From Rubrobacter_A sp965214435 (lineage in GTDB: Bacteria > Actinomycetota > Rubrobacteria > Rubrobacterales > Rubrobacteraceae), in contig OZ243960.1 in the NCBI GenBank assembly GCA_965214435.1, positions 744,001-808,000 of the forward strand: DNA of 64,000 nucleotides, read 5' to 3'. The first letter of the stretch is position 1. Every line of letters starts with the position of its first letter. This document shows positions 58,234-64,000 of the stretch, piece after piece. Below the pieces are notes generated by a model. It worked only from the letters and a program-made list of their open reading frames with translations. It searched no databases and was not told the DNA's origin. The translations under genes and the position numbers were made by a program.

Positions 58234-59172
58234 CTAACTTTCCCCGGCTCCTTCTGGTCTCCCGGTCCGCTGGACTCGGGTCTTGGCCGGTTCGCCGTTC
58301 TCCGGTTCGCCGTCTTCCGGTCTGCCGGGGCTTTCCATCCGGCGGACAAAGCGGGCTTCTACCTGACCAAAGGTAAGCTCGTCCCCATCGTCTATCCGCT
58401 CCCGGCTGATCGGCGCGCCGCCGAGGTAGGTGCCGTTGGTGGAGCCCAAGTCCTCGACCATAAAGCCCGAGTCAGCCCGGGCGATCCGCGCGTGCTTGCG
58501 GGAGATGTTCGGGTCGGCGATGACTATCTCGTTCTCTGCCGACCGTCCGACGTTCCACGGGCCCGCTCCTTGTATCGGGTATGAAGCGTCTTCCAGAATC
58601 AACTCGACGGTCTCTTGCGTGAGACCCTGACGCTGGGCGTCTTTGGGTGAGATGGCCGCTGTAGCCTCCGGCTCTTCTACGTCGGCCTCGCCGCCACCAG
58701 ACCCGGCACTGCCGGACTTGGTATCGCCAGTATCCTGCTCAGAGCGGAAGATGCGGGTCTGTCCCGAGGTGTCGTCCGGGGCGCCTTTCTCCCGGGGGCC
58801 CTCGCCACCGGTCAGCTTGGCCGTTACGCCGAACTCCCCGAACCGGAGCGTGTCTTCGACGGTAAAGTGGATTTTGGGCGGGGTCATCAGATGGTAGCTC
58901 TTGTTCCGGGCGTGGGTGGAGGCGTACTGGATCAACTCGTCCCGCAGCGCCGGCTGGTAGGCCCGCATGGAGTCGTTGTCCTGCTCGGAGAGGTGTATCG
59001 TAAAGTCGTTCGGGGCGTAGGTGCGGGAGATGCTGACCATGCGTCCGTCGTCCATCTGCTTGGTTACGCCTTTAGCCATTTCCACGGGGTGGACTTGCCG
59101 GCGGAACGCCCGGCCGAAAGCTCCCTCGACAAGAGACTGCATGCGCTTCTCTATATGCTTTAGGAAACCCAA
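58234..59172 (-). CDS. fhaA: DUF3662 and FHA-domain protein (FhaA)
   Basis: 312 residues. The N-terminal DUF3662 domain (IEKRMQSLVEGAFGRAFRRQ, VHPVEMAKGVTKQMDD) leads over a disordered linker to an FHA domain with GPWNVGRSAENEIVIADPNI, RKHARIARAD and DLGSTNGTYLGG. In mycobacteria FhaA binds the phosphorylated MviN and regulates lipid II flipping. Start ATG 59172 is 3 nt after the upstream kinase gene stop. Confidence 0.93.
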   Translation of the reverse strand: MGFLKHIEKRMQSLVEGAFGRAFRRQVHPVEMAKGVTKQMDDGRMVSISRTYAPNDFTIHLSEQDNDSMRAYQPALRDELIQYASTHARNKSYHLMTPPKIHFTVEDTLRFGEFGVTAKLTGGEGPREKGAPDDTSGQTRIFRSEQDTGDTKSGSAGSGGGEADVEEPEATAAISPKDAQRQGLTQETVELILEDASYPIQGAGPWNVGRSAENEIVIADPNISRKHARIARADSGFMVEDLGSTNGTYLGGAPISRERIDDGDELTFGQVEARFVRRMESPGRPEDGEPENGEPAKTRVQRTGRPEGAGES

Positions 59173-59175
59173 GAG

Positions 59176-60768
59176 CTAACCCTTCGACCAAGACCCGAGA
59201 TACTTCACAACAATATATATTATAGCCGCCAACCCGAGGGCCGTCACCGCTTTTGACAGGGCCTCCGGTGTGGCCGACAGCCAGAGTCCGTACCCCAGAA
59301 CTCCGCCTCCCGCGGCAACGAGAGCGCCGATCACCCACCGCCCGGTTTTCTCCCCGACCGAGATAGCAGCGGCTATAAAAGCCCAGAGCCCGGCCTGGAG
59401 CACGACGCCCGGGTATGCCGCAAGGGTCACTGCTAGCTGCCGGGCGAGCCTCAGAGGGTCGAGGCCCGGCAGGATCGGAGCGGGCGCTACGCCGAGGTAC
59501 TCCATCCACCCGGTGCCCCGGGTGATCTCATACCCGGCGAGCATGAAACCACCGGCCGCCGCCGAGAGCGCCGCCCCGGCGGGCCGCATGAGGGTACCGA
59601 GTAGAAAGGGCAGCCCGGCCGCAAACCCTACCGCCTGTAGCGGCACGGCGAGCAGGGGACCCAGCGGCAAGCGTCCGATGCTGCCAGCCCCGGCATTGGC
59701 TCCGGCGGTAAAGATCCAGACCCCCCCGACCGCCGGTAGTAGCACGGCCATCCCGAGCCCCGACCCGCTTCGTAACAGCGCTACGGCCAGGGCCACTATA
59801 ACCCCGAGCGCCCCGAGCCGGGGCAGGAGAAACCCGGCGAGCCCGAACCCGACAGCGGCTCCGACGGCTCCCGCTCCGTTGAATAGCAGCCCGACCCCGA
59901 GGTAGCCGAGCCAGCCGGCGACAAGGCCGTTGACCCCCCGGAGGACGTAGCCCGCGTAAGGTTCGGACTGTCCGCGGGAGCCCGGCGCCACGGCGGGAGT
60001 TCCGGAAACCGCCGGGAGAGTGAGAAAGCCCCGGCGGCCGGTAGCCTTGCGACCGGTAAGGAGCTTCAAGGCCTCCTGGGCGCTCTGCGGGCGGTGGAGC
60101 GGGTTCGGGGAGGTTGTACGGTTTATAAACTCTAGAAGGTGTTGGGGCGGCTCCTCTGGTTGGGAGGCGAGTAGCGTGCGGGCGGTGGCCCCAACGGCGT
60201 AGATGTCGGATAGGGCGCTCGGGTCGTCGCCGTCCAGTGTCTCGGGGGCTATGTAACCGGGGGTACCGACGGCAAACCCTATCTGGGTCAGGCGGGTATC
60301 TCCGGCCCGGTAGGCGATGCCAAAGTCCGTGAGCTTTACCTGACCCCGGTCGTTGACGAGCGCGTTCTGGGGCTTTATGTCGCGGTGGATGATCCCGCGT
60401 TCGTGAGCGTGGACGAGCGCCTCCAATATCTGGACGAGGGCATCTATTACGTCCTCCGCCGTATAATCCTTTGCCGCGACGTCCAGCGGAACGCCATCGA
60501 CGTACTCCGTGATCAGGTAAACTTCGTACTCGCCGGGGATGACCTCAAGAGGCTCTACGATGTTCTTATGATCCAAACCCTCGGCGATCTGGCCCTCCCG
60601 CATCGCCCGGGAACGCTCGGCCCTGCTGTAGACCGGGATCACCTTTACCGCCACATCCCTGCCCCGTTCCAGGGAGCGCGCCCGCCACACGGTGGCAAAG
60701 CCGCCGCGCCCGACCATCTCCGAAAGCGCGTAGCAGTCCCAACCCTCTATGTACCGGGCCTCAGCCAT
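59176..60768 (-). CDS. Ser/Thr protein kinase with polytopic membrane C-terminus
   Basis: 530 residues from ATG 60768 (533 from ATG 60777). The N-terminal kinase has GRGGFATVWRA, VAVKVIPVYSR, HRDIKPQN, DFGIAYRAGDTRLTQIGFAV and GTPGYIAPE. From about residue 265 on the protein is hydrophobic with about eight or nine helices (GYVLRGVNGLVAGWLGYLGV, GFAAGLPFLLGTLM, YPGVVLQAGLWAFIAAAIS). Actinobacterial PknA has one helix, so this is a different design. A -10 TATACA at 60783-60778 and 9-nt spacing make ATG 60768 probably leaderless. First gene of the fhaA-to-pknB cluster. Confidence 0.9.
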   Translation of the reverse strand: MAEARYIEGWDCYALSEMVGRGGFATVWRARSLERGRDVAVKVIPVYSRAERSRAMREGQIAEGLDHKNIVEPLEVIPGEYEVYLITEYVDGVPLDVAAKDYTAEDVIDALVQILEALVHAHERGIIHRDIKPQNALVNDRGQVKLTDFGIAYRAGDTRLTQIGFAVGTPGYIAPETLDGDDPSALSDIYAVGATARTLLASQPEEPPQHLLEFINRTTSPNPLHRPQSAQEALKLLTGRKATGRRGFLTLPAVSGTPAVAPGSRGQSEPYAGYVLRGVNGLVAGWLGYLGVGLLFNGAGAVGAAVGFGLAGFLLPRLGALGVIVALAVALLRSGSGLGMAVLLPAVGGVWIFTAGANAGAGSIGRLPLGPLLAVPLQAVGFAAGLPFLLGTLMRPAGAALSAAAGGFMLAGYEITRGTGWMEYLGVAPAPILPGLDPLRLARQLAVTLAAYPGVVLQAGLWAFIAAAISVGEKTGRWVIGALVAAGGGVLGYGLWLSATPEALSKAVTALGLAAIIYIVVKYLGSWSKG

Positions 60769-61043
60769 AACCAGCATTGTATAGCCTACAATCTCAACTT
60801 GTTACTTATGAGCCCTAACAGCGTATTTTGCAGGATTGCTGGTTAGGACGGTTCTATACGCCCGTGTGCACGAGAAAGACCTACTCTACCGACCCCTCGA
60901 TAAGGAATGAGGCTACTTGTAAATATATCTTCTGTCCTCAAAGCTACCGAAAAGCTGCGAGCTCACTCTTTACGCAATGTTTCCGATACCATCTTCTACG
61001 TGAAGCGGCTGACGAGACGGCATAAATTTCACAAAATACGTGC

Positions 61044-61586
61044 TTAGCCGTGCTGCTTCGCCATTTCTATGACTTTGCAGACCGTGCGCCAATTCCGAGC
61101 GGTTACCCAAACGCCAAGAGACCTCTCAACGTTTGCGGCTAGCTTAGACCTCCCTATACCGTCCGGCGCATGTAGATAAAAAACGCTGTCCTTGAGAACG
61201 AACCGTTCGTGATCAGCCTTAATGCTCTCAAGAGCATCGAAGTTTGGATCCTCCGGTACCGAAGCGAGAAAGTATAGATGTAGGGTTTTAGGTTCAGATT
61301 CGGCTTTGGGAAACGGATTCGAGTTGGCCGCGTCTTGCAGATCCTCCAACTCTAACAGAAGCACTTGAGGTTCAAAGCCGTGACTGTCCTTGATCTCGGC
61401 CCTAATCTTATTGTAAAGCAGCGAGGCATCTTCTTCTTCGTTATGGAAAACTACATTACCGCTTTGAATGTAAGTTACGACGTTCTGGGAGCCGATATTC
61501 TCAAGCATGGCTATAAGCTCCTTCATTGGCAAAACGTTGTTACCGCCTACATTTATGCTCCTAAAAAGCGCAACGTAGACCCTCAT
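61044..61586 (-). CDS. DUF1697 family protein
   Basis: 180 residues, starting MRVYVALFRSINVGGNNVLP (ATG 61586); a 14-residue longer frame upstream is unlikely. DUF1697 motifs are KELIAMLENIGSQNVVTYIQ, SGNVVF, and the C-terminal VERSLGVWVTARNWRTVCKV. The family is widespread, with no established function. The gene is visibly poorer in GC than most of the window (near 50 percent), is isolated between noncoding stretches and lies next to tRNA-Leu, which suggests acquisition. Confidence 0.9.
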   Translation of the reverse strand: MRVYVALFRSINVGGNNVLPMKELIAMLENIGSQNVVTYIQSGNVVFHNEEEDASLLYNKIRAEIKDSHGFEPQVLLLELEDLQDAANSNPFPKAESEPKTLHLYFLASVPEDPNFDALESIKADHERFVLKDSVFYLHAPDGIGRSKLAANVERSLGVWVTARNWRTVCKVIEMAKQHG

Positions 61587-61792
61587 CCGTTCAGCTTCGA
61601 TATGTCCATAACCCTCTCTCCATCTCAAGGAGCTTACAGGCTGTTTGCGGTCTCACAAGGCTTAACTCTACGAAACACTCGCAAAGACGGCAGGAGTTTG
61701 GGCGCTGTTCAGCGTCCAGACTCCGCTTCTGAGCAACGATACCGGTGGCGCTCGTCTTTTGCTCCACCGGCTGCTAAAATCCGCAAGGTTTT

Positions 61793-61876
61793 GGGCGAGT
61801 GGCGGAATTGGTAGACGCGCTAGGTTCAGGGTCTAGTGTCCGAGAGGACGTGGGGGTTCGAGTCCCCCCTCGCCCA
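61793..61876 (+). tRNA. tRNA-Leu(CAG)
   Basis: 84 nt. Acceptor GGGCGAG/CTCGCCC with discriminator A. Anticodon stem CTAGG/TCTAG with loop TTCAGGG (anticodon CAG), long variable arm TGTCCGAGAGGACG and T-arm GGGGG/CCCCC with TTCGAGT, as expected for a class II tRNA. CCA is not encoded. Confidence 0.96.
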
Positions 61877-61919
61877 CAGTTAGCTTCCGGTTGCTCTGTA
61901 CACGGAAGGGGAGCCGCAC

Positions 61920-63041
61920 ATAGAGCGTAGTTCTAAGAGACCCGGTTCCCGAAGCTCCCGTCAGCAAACCGCTAACGGACGGCCCGAGAGCCGGAAGAGC
62001 AAATCGCCAGCGGGGCGTTCGTCAGGCCGCCCGGCAAGCCGTCCGAAGTCCGCCCGGCGGGGGCTTCCGCCCTGGTTGACGCTTCTCGGCTCTGTCTTGA
62101 TGATCTGCCTGCTGTTCGGAGGGATCTTTTTCGTGGCGCAGGGATGCGTGGCGACCCAGGAGGCGACCCAGGTCCGCAAATACGTGTCGAGTTCCGAGAG
62201 CCTCCTGAGCGACTCGGAGAACCTCGGTAACGAGCGATTGCGGGGCGTGCTGCAGAGCGCGAACGGGGACCCGGCGGAGGTCGATGCCGGAGCCGTCGAG
62301 CAGGCCGCCGAGGAGGCGCAAGGTCTCTATCAACGGGCGCTTACAAACCAGGAGGTGCCCCGCGAGTTCCGGGACGCTCACCCGTACCTGGTAAGCGCCC
62401 TGGGCATCCGGGCGGAGGCGACGGAAGAGTTGCGCCGGGCCGCGGCGGGTAAACCGGAGAACTTCGCGGAGGCCCTGTCCAGGGTGGTCGGTGGATACGA
62501 GGTTAGCGATGGGACCGTCGCGGGGTACTACGTGCCGGCCTCCCTGGCGGCGCTCGAAGCGGCCGGCCAGCGCAGCGACCGGGCGACCCTCTACGACCCG
62601 GAGCCTTTTATGGACTACGGCACTCTGGGTTTCGGCGGCATCGTCTCGGATGACCCGGCGCAAGCGGTCCAACCGAACGCCACGCACGGTGTAGAGGTCG
62701 CGGGCGTAGAGGTCGCGGGATCGACCTTTTCACCAGGGGGCAACGTGACCCTGTCCGGCTCCGACACGCCTTCTTTCGTGGTCACCGTAAAGAACGCCGG
62801 GGAGGTGGCGGAGGTCGGCGTTCCCGTCGAGGTAACGCTGAACATGAGCGCCGAGCGCCAGACCCAGGAAGCGACTATCGAGCGGTTAGAGCCGGGCGAG
62901 TCCAAAACCGTCGAGATAGCGGGCTTTCGTCCCGGAGAGTTTAACGAGGCCGCCGAGGTCTCCGTCGAGGCTGGTCCGGTTGACTACGAAGACTTTCTCG
63001 ACAATAACGAGGTCTCCGGCACGGTAACGTTCGGCGTCTAA
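61920..63041 (+). CDS. Membrane-anchored extracytoplasmic protein with CARDB-like domain
   Basis: 373 residues with the ATA start at 61920, which has AAGGGGAG 6 nt upstream. The only canonical start is TTG 62076, at the beginning of the membrane helix and without a Shine-Dalgarno. From ATA the protein has a basic, disordered Arg/Ser/Lys/Pro-rich cytoplasmic tail of about 50 residues, one helix (LTLLGSVLMICLLFGGIFFV), a helical region, then a CARDB-like beta domain (PSFVVTVKNAGEVAEVGVPV, ESKTVEIAGFRPGEFNEAA) outside the cell. No specific family is recognised. It lies 43 nt downstream of tRNA-Leu and 17 nt before the AsnC-type gene. Confidence 0.75.
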   Translation: MERSSKRPGSRSSRQQTANGRPESRKSKSPAGRSSGRPASRPKSARRGLPPWLTLLGSVLMICLLFGGIFFVAQGCVATQEATQVRKYVSSSESLLSDSENLGNERLRGVLQSANGDPAEVDAGAVEQAAEEAQGLYQRALTNQEVPREFRDAHPYLVSALGIRAEATEELRRAAAGKPENFAEALSRVVGGYEVSDGTVAGYYVPASLAALEAAGQRSDRATLYDPEPFMDYGTLGFGGIVSDDPAQAVQPNATHGVEVAGVEVAGSTFSPGGNVTLSGSDTPSFVVTVKNAGEVAEVGVPVEVTLNMSAERQTQEATIERLEPGESKTVEIAGFRPGEFNEAAEVSVEAGPVDYEDFLDNNEVSGTVTFGV

Positions 63042-63058
63042 GCGGGGAGGTTGTAGCG

Positions 63059-63340
63059 GTGGTAACAGCGGTTGTGCTGGTGAGGACGGAAAGAGAGCGG
63101 GTGCAGGAAGCGGCCCAGGCCATGCTCGGCATCGAGGGCGTGACCGAAGTTTACTCGGTCACGGGGCCCTATGATCTGGTCGTAATGGTTCGCATTCCGG
63201 ACTTCGAGCGCCTCGCGGAGATAGTACCGGAGAGATTGGCCCAGACCCCGGGCGTGGACCGCACCGAGACGATGGTCGCCTTCCGCTGCTACTCAAACTA
63301 CGACCTCGACCGGGTGTGGTCTCTGGGTTTTGAGGGGTAG
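63059..63340 (+). CDS. Stand-alone Lrp/AsnC ligand-binding (RAM) domain protein
   Basis: 93 residues with the AsnC_trans_reg fold: MVTAVVLVRTERERVQEAAQ, IEGVTEVYSVTGPYDLVVMV and RTETMVAFRCYSN. There is no DNA-binding HTH. Such domains form octamers and bind amino acids; stand-alone copies may adjust Lrp-type regulators. GTG 63059 follows GGGGAGG 8 nt upstream. It is in the same direction as, and 17 nt after, the CARDB-like membrane protein. Confidence 0.87.
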   Translation: MVTAVVLVRTERERVQEAAQAMLGIEGVTEVYSVTGPYDLVVMVRIPDFERLAEIVPERLAQTPGVDRTETMVAFRCYSNYDLDRVWSLGFEG

Positions 63341-63345
63341 GCGGG

Positions 63346-63726
63346 TTACCGGCGCGTACCCTGGACCAGGGCGACCAGGAACAGCAGCACGAAAAGGGCT
63401 TCGACCACCAGTGAGAAGATCCCGGTTGGTTCAAACCAGTTGCCTATATCCTCAGTAAATTGGGGCAGTCCGACGGTACGACTCACTATGTACGCTGCGA
63501 AGGCCCCGGCGGCGACGACAAGGCCCAACACCCAACCGAGCCAGATGTCCTGGAGGATCCAGGCTCCAGCGAGCAGAGCTCCCAGGAAATTCACCGCGAA
63601 CGCGACGCCGACCCAGGGTACCTCCGCGATCTGCCCCGGGACGATGACCAGGTGGACGAGCCCGACGAGTAGTATCAAGATGGTGGCGAAAAACCGTAGC
63701 GCCGCTGAAGTACCGAGATTCGACAT
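63346..63726 (-). CDS. Small four-helix membrane protein, unknown
   Basis: 126 residues with four hydrophobic helices (LRFFATILILLVGLVHLVIV, GVAFAVNFLGALLAGAWIL, GWVLGLVVAAGAFAAYIVS, IFSLVVEALFVLLFLVALVQ). The family is unknown to me; proteins of this type occur widely in actinobacteria. Convergent with the AsnC-type gene, 5 nt between the stops. Confidence 0.7.
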   Translation of the reverse strand: MSNLGTSAALRFFATILILLVGLVHLVIVPGQIAEVPWVGVAFAVNFLGALLAGAWILQDIWLGWVLGLVVAAGAFAAYIVSRTVGLPQFTEDIGNWFEPTGIFSLVVEALFVLLFLVALVQGTRR

Positions 63727-63799
63727 TCAAGCTCCTTACACCGGTAGATATTCCCTCGCGACAGGTTACCCGGAGTCCGGCGGTGAAAAACCTTCTTTT

Positions 63800-64000
63800 T
63801 CAGGCGGACTCTTCGCCGGAGGCCCCGGTCAGCGCCGGGCGAGTGCCTTCTATGAGAAAGGCGACGACTTCCAGAAAGTCTCCGTTTTTCTCGTAGATCT
63901 CGCGCTGGCGCTGGCTGCCGGTGCCGCCCTCGACTATGTCCAGAATGCCGAGTAGCTCGTTCTCGCAGCCGAGGTCCTGGGAGTAGGGCCGGAGGTTCTC
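63800..64000 (-). CDS. Carboxylate-amine ligase, GCS2 (YbdK) family, C-terminal end only
   Basis: 67 codons including the TGA stop (63800-63802) read in from the right edge, so the gene continues beyond the window. The end matches the C-terminus of YbdK-type glutamate-cysteine ligases: LRPYSQDLGCENELLGILDI, then VEGGTGSQRQREIYEKNGDF and LEVVAFLIEGTR. Such enzymes ligate an amine to the gamma-carboxyl of glutamate. Too little is visible to judge the active site. Confidence 0.75.
   Translation of the reverse strand, partial: ENLRPYSQDLGCENELLGILDIVEGGTGSQRQREIYEKNGDFLEVVAFLIEGTRPALTGASGEESA

Noticed and set aside
61793..61876. tRNA-Leu as a phage or island attachment site
   Set aside because: No integrase gene and no repeated copy of the tRNA 3' end is visible within the window.

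Overview
The window is about 64 kb of high-GC chromosome spanning the replication origin of what looks like a deep-branching actinobacterium. Rubrobacter-like is my inference from the actinobacterial fhaA/fhaB/pstP/rodA/pbpA/pknB kinase cluster, the high GC content and the gene order. The order parB-parA-rsmG-jag-yidC-yidD-rnpA-rpmH / origin / dnaA-dnaN-S4 protein-recF-gyrB-gyrA is the classical bacterial oriC neighbourhood. Genes close to the origin mostly point away from it, as expected for bidirectional replication. I see no prophage, insertion sequence, integrase or CRISPR array.

Layout. 1-1.7 kb: 3' part of a membrane acyltransferase with an SGNH domain. 1.8-8.0 kb: an amino-alcohol/amine catabolic operon (ethanolamine-type permease, glutamine-synthetase-like ligase, aldehyde dehydrogenase, SDR) with a divergent GntR/UTRA regulator. 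8-13 kb: CsaA-like protein, EAL phosphodiesterase, metallophosphoesterase, leuS. 13.1-17.2 kb: a TetR-controlled monooxygenase and YhgE-type membrane protein operon with three frameshifts. 17.2-22.4 kb: DUF92 operon, a small HTH plus Mop (molybdate-binding) gene pair, modBA and a lytic transglycosylase. 22.5-27.4 kb: chromosome partition (parAB with two parS sites) and the jag-yidC-yidD-rnpA-rpmH operon.

27.4-37.6 kb: a two-part origin. Three DnaA boxes lie upstream and about 20 lie between dnaA and dnaN, followed by a DnaA-trio unwinding element. An uncharacterised GHKL-type ATPase with a winged helix sits inside the origin, directly upstream of dnaA. dnaA, dnaN, recF, gyrB and gyrA follow. 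37.6-44.4 kb: a small DUF6941-like protein, a NYN-LOTUS nuclease-like protein, RNase P RNA, a succinate dehydrogenase operon and tRNA-Gly. 44.4-51.6 kb: Nudix, inositol-phosphatase-like, CoaC-like, SDR and hypothetical genes, then a coiled-coil/beta-CASP nuclease coupled to a small winged-helix gene. 51.6-60.8 kb: the Ser/Thr kinase, phosphatase, FHA and cell-wall synthesis cluster. 60.8-64 kb: a DUF1697 gene, tRNA-Leu, small membrane and AsnC-type proteins, and the 3' end of a glutamate-cysteine-ligase-family gene.

Themes. Origin firing (DnaA, boxes, trio), segregation (ParABS), membrane insertion and cell-wall growth control are all coded within about 40 kb. Several genes appear to be leaderless (a -10 box 6-10 nt before the start). 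Three genes appear to start with ATA behind a good Shine-Dalgarno sequence. Both patterns would be missed by standard gene callers. The strongest candidates for something new are the ATPase/winged-helix gene inside oriC, the coiled-coil beta-CASP nuclease module, and the HTH-Mop pair.
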